Shown: positions 13,331 through 25,790, counted from the stretch's first letter. The stretch is DNA of 64,000 nt from Cymbidium sinense (GCA_021442155.1 CM038228.1:87870114-87934113); one strand, 5' to 3'. Notes: generated from the letters alone by a model not told the origin. A program made the numbers and translations.

Positions 13331-14520
13331 CGTTGCGTTCTTTTATTGACATCTTAAGTGTCTATTGGCAACTCTTTTGGTTGTACTACAAGGCTGATCT
13401 CCTCTTAACTACTTTATGCTGCAATGTTTATCTGTTATGGAGTTGGGTGGCCTGCATCACTATTTGGCTAGATGTTTTTCTTCCTGTAGCAGGGACTGTT
13501 TCCTGGTTTTTCTCTACGGTGAGTTGCTTGAAGTTTCGGCAAATGCTTACCCCTTTTTGGAGTCGGTTTGTAACGAATTGGAGTGTTGTCTGATGTTTAT
13601 TTGGCTTCGTGGTGGTGTTCACTAGTTGAATATATTTTTTTTCTGCATTTAAGCATTCAGGTTGTGGTGGTGATAGATCGGGTAACACTATTTCATTCAG
13701 TATGCGTTCAAATCATTATGGATATACTATTCGAACTTGTTCAGTATTTTTGCTATGCTTTTTTGCTTGTGGAGCACCTTTTAGCTGGTGGTAATCATAT
13801 TTGCATCCCCGCTGCTAGATTCTATTTCCTTCAGGTTGAACTTGTGTCATTTAAATTCTGTGCTTGGAATTTGGTGAAATGGTGTGGTTATGTATCTGAT
13901 AGCTGTTGGCATTACATGGGTCTTCCTGTTGATAAAGGAACGCGATCTAATATACATGCAAAGTTCTTCTCATTGGTTTATTATTGTTTTGGGCCTCATG
14001 ATTTTTCTCGAATTGAATGTTTCCCTAGGTTTTTGTTGATTATGGTGGCGGTGGATTCCTCCCCTTCTTTGGTTGGTAGTAGCATGTATGTTGTATCCCC
14101 TCTTGGATCTTTGGATGTGCGCGTATATGTGCCCAAAGCGGTGTGAGGGGTGCAGGGCCCTTTCTTAAATTTTCTGATTACAGTCTTATTTTATCGATTA
14201 CATTAGTTCATTCCATTTCATTGGTGCTAATCTTTCATTTAGCTATTTGCAGAGCAATCTTTCTTCATCATGCAGACTCATGCCTCTTCATCTACGCCAT
14301 TGGATAGTTTGCATTTTGCCCCTTATATGTCATTACTTTCTTCTATTTTCTAGGGTTTGCCTTTTTCCTTTTGTAGTGTGGGTTGTACTTAGATAGGGTT
14401 TTACTCCTTAGATTGCTTGTAGCTCTTGGTGGGTCGAGTTTAACCCCTCTTAAGGATCTTGTAACCCTTTTTTCATGAGTAATAAAATTCCCCTATATGG
14501 GGGTTCCAAAAAAAAAAAAA
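13331..14520 (+). mobile_element. 5'-truncated L1 LINE: 3' untranslated end with poly(A), unit A
   Basis: The last ~150 bp match the 3' end of the full-length LINE at 55596-62906 read on its own strand: GTTGTACTTAGATAGGG, then CTTGTAACCC, then AATAAAATTCCCCTATATGG, then a poly(A) run at 14508-14520. Upstream, TCTCGAATTGAATGTTTCCC and a GATTATGG stretch also match the 3' UTR of that LINE. No reverse transcriptase remains, so this is a 5'-truncated insertion. A 187-codon open frame at 13583-14146 lies in this non-coding part and is broken in unit B, so I do not call it a gene. The 5' boundary is approximate. Confidence 0.75.
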
Positions 14521-14539
14521 GTTTTGAAGTAAAATTGAT

Positions 14540-15655
14540 CTAATTTAACTTTTAGTGATTTATATAATAAATTGGATACCAAAGAAGGTGAAAGATCTAT
14601 GCATAAGTTAGCAAATTAAAGAGATAGTAGAAGTAAAGATCTAGTTCAAGTCTAAATGCATTAAGGATAAAATCATAAAGTATTTTTCTTAGGAGAGGAT
14701 ATTGAACATAGATGGATGAGATATTTTGATAAAATTTTTAATGAAGAATGTGAGAATCTAATTTTAACAACTTTATTACTCTAAATAAGAATGGAGTATT
14801 TTGATTTTTATCATCGTATTAGTAAAATTGAAGTTGTAGAGGCTTTAAAGAAAATGAACTATAGAAAAACTATAATACCTGATAATATTTTTAATAGAAG
14901 TGTGAAAATACTTAAGAGATCAAGGAATTTCTTGGCTTACTAATCTTTTTAATGTTATTTTAAAGACTAAAAAGAGGCTAGATGAGTGGAGAAAGAGTTT
15001 GTTAGTTCTTATTTTTAAGAATAAAGGTGATGTAAAAGTGTGTGCAAATTATAGAGGAATTAAGTTAATATGGCATACATTAAAATTATGGGAGAGAGTA
15101 ATTAAGCATAGGTTACGATGTGATGCAAAAGTTTCTTAAAATTAGTTTGGTTTTAAATCGGGTAGATCTACTATGGATGCTATACCTTTTTTGAAAGGTT
15201 TGATGGAGAAGCATAGAAAAGTAAGGAGGATCTACATATGATATTTGTTGATTTAGAGAAAACATATGATAAAGTTTATAGGGAAGTGCATTGAAGAGTT
15301 TTAGAAAAGAAAGGAGTTAATATTAGTTATATTCAAGTCATTAAGGATATGCATACTAGAGCATTGCTTGTGTCCAAATACAAGGAGGATTGACAAAATA
15401 TTTTCCTATTTTAGTTGGATTACATCAAAGATCGACTTTAAGTTCATATCCTTTTGTTTTAGTTGTGGATGTTCTTACTAGGCATTAACAAGAGGATACA
15501 CTTTGGTGTATGCTTTTTTTCTTGATGACATTCTTCTTGTTGATAAGACTAGAGAGGTTTAGAGAAACTTGAATTATAGAGGTCAACTTTAGAGTCTAAA
15601 GGTTTTTATTTAAGTAGATTTAAACTGAATATATTGAGTGCAATTTTACAAATCA
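14540..15655 (+). mobile_element. RTE-type LINE fragment (RT region), unit A
   Basis: Translated in pieces on the plus strand it gives HRWMRYFDKIFNE near 14710, MIFVDLEKTYDKV near 15240 and VLEKKGVNISYIQV near 15305, then a DDILLVDKTRE-like RT active-site region near 15530. These are homologous to the minus-strand RTE copy at 3196-5998. Stops and frameshifts are abundant. It starts right after the poly(A) of the L1 piece and ends near 15655 within the region after the RT palm, with no 3' tail. Confidence 0.75.
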
Positions 15656-16308
15656 AAACATCCTATTTTGTTACTGTTCATAAATTCTATTTTTGTTTTT
15701 TACATTTACAACTATACTATTAATTTCTTTCCTGATTCTTCTAAATTAATTGTAGGTCTGTTTACTATTAGTTGAAGCAGGGTCTTTTAGAGAAAAAAAA
15801 AATCCTTTTAGCGTTGTAGAAGTTGCTGTGAAGTGGGAGCATTTTGTTTGAAATGCATATGTTTAAGCTGCTTTTTAAATAGTTTATATTGAACAAACTA
15901 AAATACAATTAAACTTTATTTTAAAAAGTGCTTTGTTAAGTTCTATATAGCGCGCGCGCGCACGAAGCTTTGGACAACTTATAACATTGTTCTTGATCGA
16001 GGAAAAAAATGATAAATGAGGTTATTCTTCTTGCCATAGGAAATTTCATAGGAGGAAAAAAATGGAAAGTGGTCAAATAATGTTGCACCAATAAATCTTA
16101 AACTTATGTAACATAATAATAATTTATACTTTAAGATTAGTTAGGTCATAATACAAAAGGTAACTCACCCAAATTATATTATACAACTTTTTCTTCATAT
16201 AGAAGGTTTTGCAATAATAATAAATTATCAAAAATTTAAAAAAGAATATTGTGGGCTCGAATGGGTGATAATAGTGATAAGAATTCAAAAAAGATAGAAA
16301 TAATCTAG

Positions 16309-16400
<92 letters not shown>

Positions 16401-16788
16401 CGAATTTAAAATCACTTAGTTGTGAATGTAGTTGACCCAATTTAGTTGTGAGGTACTCCATCAATAATTATGAATTGAGTTTCATAATCTCAAATTGAGG
16501 AAAAAATTTTTTAGATGGATGATTTCTTGGTAGTAGATTAAAAAAATGTTTAACTTATAATTCTCAGGGCATCCAATACTTAGAATTTTGTTTAGCAATT
16601 TGTTAATTAATTGAAATAGAATTTTAAGGTTAGCTTGGCTTTATTTGATTGAAATGACTAATTTAATTTAAAAGGTCAAATTGGGTCAATTATGATCAAG
16701 TGAACTAATTAGCCCAATTTAAGGCTAATTGAATCAAAGTTTTGTATGAACGAGCTATTAAATATTGAGGGATTTATATATATAGCAC
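15656..16788. other. AT-rich spacer with (GC)n and (TA)n tracts, unit A
   Basis: No gene seen. A 12-bp alternating GC run sits at 15950-15961, striking in such AT-rich DNA and conserved in unit B (39891-39902). A (TA)n tract of about 84 bp occupies 16311-16394. Confidence 0.7.
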
Positions 16789-17165
16789 ATGAAATTTAAT
16801 TATTTATATATCAAGCACGTAAAACTTCATATTTACTTGATCAAAAAACTTATGAATGAAAATGAATATAGCACTCCGTCCTCTCCTCTGATCTCGCGAG
16901 CATCAAAGTCTACTCGATCTTCCTCTCCTCTGATCTCGTCAAATGCAGAATCTCGTCTTTCTCTCTTTCGATATTGTCGAAGCCTTATTCTCGCAGTCTC
17001 ACAAGCTCGTGAGCACTTCCTCCCGGCTGTTGTATCTCAAGAGCACCGAAGCCCTGCTCGTCTAATCTCGTTAAATTTTGAATCTTCTCTTCCTCTCTTT
17101 CGATCTCATCAAAGCCTTCTTCTTCGATTAGAAGCACATGAGCACTTCTTCCTCGATTAGTGCAT
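16789..17165 (+). repeat. CT-rich duplicated segment (two ~115-bp copies), unit A
   Basis: A 123-codon open frame is present, but the DNA from about 16900 is two tandem copies of a ~115-bp CT-rich segment. Copy one has TCTCGTCAAATGCAGAATCT and GAGCACTTCCTCCCGG; copy two has TCTCGTTAAATTTTGAATCT and GAGCACTTCTTCCTCG. Unit B (40727-41110) breaks the frame with several indels, so protein coding is doubtful. It may be an old untranslated leader. Confidence 0.5.
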
Positions 17166-17327
17166 TGGTGACGCTACCCATTGTTTCATCCCATTTTCGC
17201 TTTCTTGCCAACAACAATGCATCTTGTCATGTAATTAAAAACTATAATAGTTCGTAGAAAAATTCTTAAAAAGCATTTTTTGGGTTCTTTATCTCTATTT
17301 CAGTTAAATTTCCCAGATTCGATCCAA

Positions 17328-17440
17328 ATAACAACAACAATAACAAGCCTTAATCCCACTAAGTAGGATCGGCTACATGAATCCAACAATATAGAATATG
17401 CGAGGTCATTAGTTATTTTAACCCGTAGAAAAGCTTTTAA
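17328..17440 (-). mobile_element. RTE-family LINE 3' tail (antisense), unit A
   Basis: On the plus strand a CAACAACAATAACAA tract precedes GCCTTAATCCCACTAAGTAG and GATCGGCTACATGAATCC. Its reverse complement ends in the GTTGTTG-type tail known for plant RTE LINE 3' ends. No RT sequence is attached, so it is a very short 5'-truncated insertion on the minus strand. Confidence 0.65.
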
Positions 17441-17816
17441 AAAAACACATAATTACATGCAGGATTCTTCTTTTCATATATCAGGTAAGAATACATATAT
17501 TATAATTATTTGATTTTAAAATTAGCATTTTCATTTTGAGTGTAAAAATATGTTAATTTGAAATTAAAATTGGAAGAAAAAAGTATAAATGTATTTATAT
17601 AATTTCCATCATTATGAGTTAAAAAAAAACATCAGTTTTTAAAATTTTTTGTTTCAATTTATATATTAACTTCAAGTCCTCATCTCTAAATTTTCTTTTC
17701 TATGCTTATGTGATTTGAAATTATAAAGTGGTTTAATGATGGATATAAGTGTATATTTATTATTTTCAAATTTATCTGATATTGGAAGCAAGTGAAGAAT
17801 CAAAGTAGGAAAATGA

Positions 17817-18123
17817 TCTGTTAAACCTGAGAAAGATTTGATAAGCTTTTATATGCTCAGAGAGGAGATCAAAGCAATTTATCCCTGGCTTAAAGGGCAT
17901 GGTTTTGAGTTACACTATTTTATTTTTAGGACATCATTTGAGGAGTTCAAGTTAATTGAAGGTGATGTTGACGTATTTGAATATGATAAAACTATTAGAT
18001 GAAAGTGGTCGAGCTAAGGTGATGGTTATAACATGTGATGGCCAGGAGAAGGTTATGTGTTCACAGGGTGAAGAGGGTCGAGATGCTAATCATATGTTGA
18101 AGTGTCATCGTTCTACTTCTTAA
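17817..18123 (+). pseudogene. Unrecognised coding remnant, unit A
   Basis: A 60-codon stretch (17817-18002) is open and coding-like, including EEIKAIYPWLKGHGFELHYF and IEGDVDVFEYDK. After a TGA, a second frame continues (GRAKVMVITCDGQEKV...MLKCHRSTS) to a TAA at 18121. I do not recognise the family; the acidic D/E pattern is loosely like amino-terminal regions of plant MULE transposases, but that is a guess. The unit B copy (41726-42023) has lost 2 and 7 bases, breaking the frame. Confidence 0.3.
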
Positions 18124-18303
18124 GGAAGAGAAAATAATACATTATCAATTGTATGCGTTTAGTTGATTACATAACTTTCAAGCAAAACTTAAAAATAGAA
18201 CCAATCTTTATAGAAAATTTTATGATGGTAGGTTTTGAGCGTGCACAATATCCTCTTAAGCATAACTACACAATCACTTATCACTTTAACAATGGTGAAT
18301 TTG

Positions 18304-18346
18304 TATATATATATATATATAGTGAGAGAGAGAGAGAGAGAGAGAG
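18304..18346. repeat. (TA)n(GA)n microsatellite, unit A
   Basis: A TA run is followed by about eleven GA units. The unit B counterpart (42209-42255) has more TA and fewer GA. Confidence 0.9.
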
Positions 18347-19119
18347 TAATAAGCAGAAGCTCTTATAAACATATGAAAAGAGAGAACAAAGCTCTAGCAA
18401 GTCAGAATAGAGAATGATAATAATAATAGTAGCAATGTCTTCCTCTCTGTCTTCAACCATCATTTTCAAAACAAATAGCTATGTTATGTCTAAATCATTT
18501 ACAAATAAAAGAAAATTATATCTTTATTCTTATATATATAAGAAAATCTTTATTGCACTTCTTTTTAAAAACTTACTTTAACTTTTAATCTTTGTGTGGT
18601 GGTGGACATAAGAGAATATCACAAAATAAAAAAAAATTTGTATGTCTTGTGTTTACGATCTTTAATATATTCATTCTTCATCGTTATTTGATTTTGCTTA
18701 AAATTGTATTACTATTCTAACAAATATGTTACCTTGTTTAATGTGTTTCATTAGAGCAGAGATCTATATTGGGTAAGTATAATGATTTTACCTATGTAAT
18801 ATTAAATAAGTGTTATCAAACTTTACCTAATAAGAGATTGATGAAGATCATAAAATCTTGATTGTTTGATCCAATGTTCTCTAAGGAATACTTAAAAAAT
18901 GAAGGTCAACAATAAGTTTTGCTATAGTAAATAGGTTGTGTCAAAATCCCCTGGCCACATAGATTCTAGGTTTCTAAATGGTTGGGCTTTAAGATTAAAT
19001 TGGTTAATCAATTAATAATCTTTTGGATAATTAACATATTTAATTCTTTCAACCAAGAAACAAATTTGCTCTCGAATAGTATGGGCATATCATTTAAAAA
19101 AAATTCATTAAACTTCACA

Positions 19120-20285
19120 TCTCCTTAAAGTCTAGGCTTTTGTTTGAGTAGATCTAAAACGGAATACATGGAGTATAGTTTTAGTTGTTGAAGATCTAGC
19201 GACAGAGTGGTGACATTAGGTGTTCAAGTTATTAAAAAAGAGCAAACATTTTAGAAATCTCGAGTCTATCGTTCAAAGTGAAGGTAATATAGATGGGGAA
19301 GTTATAAGTAGAATTCAAGTTGGATGGTTGAAATGGATGAATAGATCTAACTTATTGTGATAGATAAATGTATTACTTAAACTCAAGGTAAAATTTGATA
19401 AGATGGTTGTGAGACCTATAAGACTTTATGGCGCATATTGTTGGCCAATACATGAGAAGCATAAAATTAAGTGTTCCACAGAAAAGAATGCTTAGGTAGA
19501 TGATCGGTTTTATACTTGAGTCATGTTTGGTGTGCATTTGGAATACACTTGCATTCAAATGCGCTTTGACATTCTGGCTTGATTCCTAGTAAAGTAAAAT
19601 TTCGCCATTTTAAATACACCGAAAGTAGGTTTATGTATTTTGAATTCACCCAAATAATTCAAAAAAGATAAAAGATGGGCCTGTGCGTATAAGCGCTCCG
19701 TATCCTCTCCAACCTCTCAGCCTTTGGCATGCCGTCATGTCAGCCATGCCGCTTGCCGCCGCCGTATTTTGCCTCATGCCGTTTGCCATCGTGCCCTTCC
19801 GCTCACTTGGTCAGCACTATGTTTTTACCTGCAGCCATTGCCTTGATGGGGTCACATTCCTCCATCGCCTCAAAACCTTTTACATTCTCAAATGCAAATT
19901 GAATTTGTAAAACTCACCATAACAACTATATTAATCAACTTTTTTTAAATTTTTTCGTTCCTTTACGCGTTCCAAATAAAACCAACAAGACAAAATGAGA
20001 AATAAATGTACATGTGAAAAGGTTGGAGTAGTTGTAGAAGATAAGATTAGAGAGAATCACCTTATTTGGTCACATAAAACACTAGCCTAATGACCCAATA
20101 GGAGAGTAGATGTATTAGATTAATTCTATGTTAATAGAGATAAGTGGTATACCTAAAAGATTTGTTTAGGAAGCATAAAAAATGGTCCTAGTTTATTGTC
20201 ATTAATGAGAATATTAGACTTAATAGAATATATTAGAAAAAATGATTCATTTAATTATATGTAATTAATAAAGACATGTTGTAAA
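19120..20285 (+). mobile_element. RTE-type LINE 3' end with nested MITE-like insert, unit A
   Basis: Plus-strand RT carboxyl-terminal sequence: GFCLSRSKTEYMEYSF near 19140 and GWLKWMNR near 19320, then a continuation after about 19990 (KVGVVVEDKIRENHL-like). A degraded insert at about 19516-19987 splits it; the clean version is in unit B. The 3' tail expected near 20250-20275 (CCGACC...GTGGGAT in unit B) reads ATTATATGTAATTAATAAAG here, a clear case where CG/CC-containing sequence is altered in A only. It overlaps in coding content with the RTE fragment at 14540-15655, so the two are separate insertions. Confidence 0.7.
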
Positions 20286-20824
20286 CTTCACATCTCCTGA
20301 TGAGATCATTATAAAAAAAAAAAACTCAACAAATAAAAAAATCCCACCAATTATTACTCGAAAATTTAATGCTTTGGCTTAAAACCCAAGGCCTTAAATA
20401 TTACTTCAGCATCTTTGAGAGCAAGTCAACGTTGCATTACCTTTTTATTGTATTATTTATGCAACTTAAGATAAATCTAACACCTTATTTTTAATGAATA
20501 ATACACTTGGTCAAAGAATATTGTTATAGATGCTTTTCCTTCATTCATATACAACCATTTTTATTCTATTCCGTCGTTTAATGCAACTTTCATTTAAGAA
20601 TTTTGATGTGAAGTATTAAAATGACAGGTGACAATTATTAGAATCCATCGTTTGAGGCTAACATGAAGTTCAAAACTTACATCTTCCAATGAATGAACAT
20701 AGGTTAACCATTTTTTAATTAAGAAGTCAACAATAACTCACTATCATTGTTTAGATTTAAAACCCCATGCTCACCATCCTTAAGAGCATCAAGAAAACAA
20801 AATTATAGAAGCTCCTTAGCGATA

Positions 20825-21793
20825 ATGGCAATGGAGGAAAGCTCGGCCCATTATCGACTTATCATCAAGTTCAAACACGTAAGGAAAAGCTCAAAGCGGC
20901 GGTGGGATCGGCTTTCGGTGATCAATCACGGAATCCAGAGACAATTGATATGAAGGCTTCGACATGTATCTTAGATCTCCCTCCGAGGTGAAGTATCGTT
21001 AGCGTCATTCTTTGAACGGCTACGTAAGTCCCAACCAGTAGGCTCGTTGTATAAGAAGGGTTGGGCATCTACGATGCCACCTCACCTGACGACATTCGTG
21101 CCTTCTGCTCCCGCTTGGACATCTCATCTCGCCACTTGTAAGCTCTCATCATTTCTCGCTTTCATTTTCTCCATCCAAATCTTATGATTTCTTAGATTTA
21201 ATTTGTTTTATAATGTGTTTATGATTGAATCTACAGAGAAATATTAAGCACGTATGCTTGTCATCTTCATGCACTCATCGTGGATGTAGCGTCCAAAGTA
21301 GCTGAGAGTTTAGGAATCGTGGGCTGCAGTTTTGAAGAATCGAGCTGCCAATTAAGAATGAACAGATACAATTTCATAGAAGAAACCATTGGTTGCTACG
21401 GTGCGCAGGATCATACAGATAGTAGTTTCATAACTATCCTTCTTGAAGATGAATGCAACGATGGACTTGAAATTCTGGATTATAGTGGAAATTTTATAGC
21501 TATTAATTACATTGCGGAACATTTCGTTAATATATGTGACATCGGGAAGGTATGGAGCAATGGAAGATTTCATAATGTGAAGCACAAGGTGGTATGCAAG
21601 AAAGCGAGAACACGTGTCACTTTGTTATATATTTACTCAAAGGATAACAAGAAGAGTTGAACTCGACTCGAGCACCGAGCTCTATCGAAGTTTTGACTAT
21701 ACAGAGTACAGAAGGATTCGGACCACAACTCTATCAATAGCTGGTGAAGCCCTCTTCAATTGGGCTATAGATGAAGCAGCAACAACGACTTAA
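20825..21793 (+). pseudogene. DAO-like 2-oxoglutarate/Fe(II) dioxygenase, unit A (disrupted copy)
   Basis: Collinear with the intact unit B gene at 44817-45833, from ATGGCAATGGAGG at 20825 to TAA at 21791. The first exon (20825-~21137) lacks several groups of 1-6 bases that the B copy has, so its frame shifts repeatedly after about 10 residues. The intron and its splice sites are preserved. In the second exon the HTD part of the iron site (HTDSSFITILLEDE) is readable, but the region after it loses frame. In unit B the equivalent protein is complete. Most changes fall at CG, CTG or CAG sites, while the intron is almost unchanged; they may therefore be sequence-consensus errors rather than real lesions. 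If real, the copy is dead. Confidence 0.75.
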
Positions 21794-22679
21794 TATACTG
21801 TATAAGCAACTTGTTTAAGAATGCAATGAAGGGGTTTATAATCAAAAATTAATATTGGAGATTGCATTCTACATGTATTTTATGAATAAGCATTGCCTTG
21901 CAACATAGAGCTGCCATGAATGAAGCTAAAAAACTTAAGATGAAAAAGGAGAGCTTCCAATCTCAAAGAAATTTTCCCATTATATACTTTAATTTAATTA
22001 AAGAATTACTATTAAATTAAAAAATCATATTGAACTCAAATTCAAATAAATTAGACAATATATGTAGAATAATTATTTTGATTAGATGTTACCATCCACC
22101 ATAATTAGAATTCATTAAGATGACAAACTTGCTTTGTAGAGTATCAAAGTTACTAATGACCGATCCTTAATTTGATCCAAGGTTCTAACCAAGGTTCTAA
22201 CTAAGGATTATATAAGGTTCAAACTTAAAATTGAATATAAAATCATAATCTTAAAATTTAAATTTAAAAAAAAAAAGCTAAATTAGTTGTTAGAAGTTGA
22301 TGAGGGTCATGTCAAGTCTCAAACATCTCTACCAAACTTTGGATCACATCTCCACCTCTTATCCTAATCAATATATATGCCATTCTAGCTCTCAAAACAC
22401 CAATTTCTACCCTTCCTCAAGCATTTAAAGTAGACTAACCTTATAACTTTTTTTTGTATTTATTAAATTATAATCATGAAGGATAATGGTTGACAATAAT
22501 TATATTTTTTTATTAAATTATCATCTTCATCTTCTCTTTTCACCCATGTCATCTATTTTGATGTGCAAGGAAAAACATATTGATATATTCTAAGTTTAAA
22601 ATCTTTGTTTATGATATATCATATTATGATAAATAGGAATAAGCCACTAAGCATTTCAAACCTCCTAATCATATGCTAA
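21794..22679. other. Non-coding spacer after DAO-A
   Basis: AT-rich, near-identical to unit B (45834-46738). It contains the putative 3' UTR of the dioxygenase gene (AATGAAGGGGTTTATAATC just after the stop) and no other recognisable element. Confidence 0.5.
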
Positions 22680-24729
22680 TGAGAATATGATCTCATCATG
22701 AACAATTCAAAGCTCAAACTTCCAAAAGAAAGAGCAAAAGAATCATATAAGAACGGAGAAATTTATGCCTGTCCTCATCATCCCCGCATAGGGTTATTTA
22801 TACAACACAATGACTCAAACTAATTAACTCCCACTAATTAATTATATAGTTAAACTAACTAATAATTACAAGCTTACATGTGGATTCAAAATATTACTCC
22901 CCCTCTCATAAAGACTTTCCCCTCACAGTCAAAAAACTTGTAAGTTGATCTATCCATTCAATCACAATCTCTTGAGCAATTCTAACCAGTGTTAAGGGCA
23001 CAACAAGGAAGTTAAAAAAGAAAATCCTTGAGTTTATCCCTTGGTGATCATGAAGGCAGTAGCTATTTATCTAACCACAATTCTTACAGATCAGGCTTGT
23101 GCACAACCAACTCCTCCTTAACCTCTTCAGTAAAAGAACTTATTATACTATCGTACATATCATGTGAGGGTTGCTCTCGAATAGGACAAAATATTATAGA
23201 TTGCTTGAAAGAATTCCAGAAACTTTAGTATTTGGTATACATGAAATAATAGTAACACAATGTTGGCATCAATGAGCACAAATACAATTATGAAGCGCCA
23301 CTCATCGGACAAATTATGGGAAGAATTGAAAACATTGAGAAGCCGTTCTTGTGGACTAAACCCATTGAAATAAGGAATGTCCATTTCAAAAATTCTTGAA
23401 TGACCATGGAGTGACACCAAAGATGAATTGTGATCTACAGAAGTCTTTGAATAGCTCATCAGATTCTCTGCCATAATTGATTTAGGTTGAAACTGTTATT
23501 CCAACTTCTATCTAGGTTAGACATTGAAAAATGTCGCTCAAGATCGTTGCAATGAAATTTGCTCGCCTATATGTCAAACTCTTGTCATACAATCTTTTAT
23601 CATTTTGATGAGCTCTGCATCACTTTTGTGATAAGAAGGCGACAAAATCAAATTTTAGTGACAGTGGTCGAGATGAGGCAAGGCAACCATGGACAAGTCC
23701 TCAATAGCTGAAATAGGAGCCAATGAGAATTTGGGAAGGAATGTGATTGTGGAATCTTGCGAGGTCTCCCAAGTTTCTTGAGATAAGATGAGAGAGGAGA
23801 TCTTAGTGTAGATCGGATGTTGATCTTAAATCGCAAGGCTGATCAAGAAAAGTTGAAAAATTGATGGTGGCAAAATCTAGGCAACAAGATCTACGTAATT
23901 CTAGCCAGAACTGCTTGATATTAGTTGTGATATTAGAAAAGGAGATGATGGACTCAATTTGCCACTGCAAAAATTGCTATAATTCTTGATTGATTCACGA
24001 TCTGAGCTTGGACAAAAATTCTACATATGATTCTTGAAGAGAATTGTAAGAGGTCAAGATCTGGGTTCACGACCTAAGCTTAGACAGAATAGGGGACAGC
24101 AGGGTGCGGGCATACATACCAGCTCAAAAGTTGCAAGATAAAAAATTGATTAAGGAATTGACATGGATATGAAAGTGAAATATTGGTTCAGCAACGATGG
24201 ATACGGCAGACAATGTCAAATGGACAAGATTGAAAACAGAAGTAGAGGTTGAAGCTGCGGCCAAAGAGGACTGGAACAAATTTGGCATCACCCATGTGCT
24301 TGATTGGTGAGAGATGGAGTTTTTTTATTTCGTTTCCTGATACATGATGTAGTTTCAACATAGTGGTGATGGTCCAGTTGGCACAGAAAGTGAAGAAGAG
24401 ATACGATGTCAGAGAGACAAATCTAGATGATTTTGATGAGACACCAGACGACGGTTTCAGGTGAAGGAGACAGACGTGATACAACAAAAGCACAAATGTT
24501 GAAAACCTAATCTCATCTTCAACATTTCTAGCTCTTCAAACTCCCAAAAGAAAGAAAAATAAAAACCCAATTAGATACAAGAAAGGGGAAGCTTCATTTA
24601 AACCACATGTCCTCATCTTCCCTACATGGGTTTATATTTATAGAATACAATGCCTATTAAATCCATCCCAATATTTAATCATCTTTTAACTTACTAATAA
24701 TTACAAGTTTATGCTATAGATTCATAACA
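22680..24729 (-). mobile_element. Old gag-only LTR retroelement (LARD/TRIM-like), unit A
   Basis: Two diverged direct repeats of about 220 bp flank it: left LTR about 22680-22900 and right LTR about 24499-24729. They share CTCATC(A/T)T-AACA, a CCAAAAGAAAG stretch, TGTCCTCATC-TCCC and an ACTAATAATTACAAG stretch. On the minus strand the right LTR ends ...TTCAACA, followed by TTTGTGCTTTTGTTG, in the position of a primer-binding site and similar to the site in the gypsy element at 32114. A polypurine tract (GAGAGGGGGAG on the minus strand, plus 22902-22912) adjoins the left LTR. Internally, a minus-strand frame at 23474-23160 starts MAENLMSYSK and includes FEMDIPYFNGFSPQERL, a Ty3/gypsy gag-like start. 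No pol is present. No clear target duplication was found. Confidence 0.65.
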
Positions 24730-25308
24730 TATGTTGTTCATTAGAAAATCAGTTAGAGCACAAGCAGTTTCACTAGGACACCCGACACTACAAAATAGCT
24801 CAGTGCAAGTCTATTTCCATAAACCCCCCTCCATATATCCTAGCATGACAAATTATTCAATATATATATATATATTAGATGGCAGCCCACACGTGCAATG
24901 ACCATGGTCACAGATGGATTTCGGATTTAGGTTTCAATATGGAAGTATCCATAAATCAGACAATGGTAACAGATCATGTTGCCTAAAAAGATAACATACT
25001 ATAGCAACATTAAATCACCCAGAATATTTTACAGCTTCCACCATATTTATACAATGTGTCCTGTGTGGGGAGCCAGCATGGGCACCAGCAGTTTCACCTC
25101 CAAACTCAGGCAAATTGCCAGCTTTTGGTTAAAGACATAAAATACTAAATATTTTGGCATTATAAGCTCATGCAGCAGCGTAGGTAGATCAGTTCTCCGC
25201 TCAGAAGGTAAAGTGTGACCAGGGCAATGGCAGCTGAACGTTAAAAAACTAGTTATTCAAGCTTTAGCATTAGTATTACTTGGTGCAGGTAGTAAACAAG
25301 AGCCATAC
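24730..25308. other. Intron-like spacer next to the IQM fragment, unit A
   Basis: Unique-looking, moderately GC-richer DNA next to the minus-strand exon, which ends at a donor GTATGG (plus 25303-25308). It is probably captured intron sequence of the same source gene. No open frame is supported. Confidence 0.4.
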
Positions 25309-25790
25309 CTTCACGAGCATTGCGTTGGAGTGGGAGAACATGTTGGCGAAAGGTTTGTAAATTCCAGAGCCTGGAGCCTCAACTCTACTGGATAATCCGC
25401 TACACAACCAATTCTTGGGCCTGCACCAGTGGACCATTTCAAGGAGACTTGATGACCAAGCTGGTATGAACTGGATTTCATTTTAGATTTGATCCTCTCA
25501 TGAATTGCTCTCTCAGAAACATCCGTCTTTGGACTCCTAAGCCCCCCAGACAGAGTCCTTCTGTACGCTTTGATATCATTACCTTTTCCATTCTCAGCCT
25601 CAGAATTAATGGAAGATTCCGTGGGTTGCATTGAAGGCATAATGAAGGACCTGGAAGGGATTTGAAGAGGTGGAGGCTTTGAAATAGAGAAGGTATCAAC
25701 CACATCATCAGCTTCACCTTCAGGCTTTTTGGTTTCTTCATAGTCTTCACTGGATGCAGAACGTATCTGGGAATATATGTGGAGGCTTTG
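25309..25790 (-). pseudogene. Fragment of a calmodulin-binding IQM-like gene, unit A
   Basis: The minus-strand frame reads from about 25787 (SQIRSASSEDYEETKKPEGE) through [54 protein letters not shown] and [17 protein letters not shown]. The [17 protein letters not shown]...ALE..NLSP block matches, from memory, the carboxyl-terminal conserved part of plant calmodulin-binding IQM-type proteins. Only this exon-like piece is present: on the left it ends at a splice donor (AAG|GTATGG on the minus strand), and on the right it is cut abruptly where module M3 begins. No start codon, IQ motif or promoter is here, so it cannot make the protein. The B copy has a 2-base loss in a C-run that shifts the frame. 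Confidence 0.6.

Noticed and set aside
13583..14146. 187-codon open frame
   Set aside because: Lies in the L1 3' untranslated part and is broken by several indels in the unit B copy.
13166..14529. GTTTTGAA on both sides of the truncated L1 as a target duplication
   Set aside because: Only 8 bp, and the left copy does not adjoin a clear element start. Probably chance in AT-rich DNA.
19683..19910. 75-codon frame with hydrophobic residues
   Set aside because: Falls in the degraded unit A MITE-like insert, with no counterpart in unit B.
14540..20285. One RTE LINE interrupted by a 3.4-kb insertion
   Set aside because: The two RTE pieces overlap in content (both include the region after the RT palm, S-R-S-K-T-E-Y type), so they are separate insertions.
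24188..24493. 101-codon minus-strand frame present in both units (also 48262-48567)
   Set aside because: Sits in the leader between the primer-site motif and gag of the old LTR element. No domain; its conservation only reflects the recent duplication.
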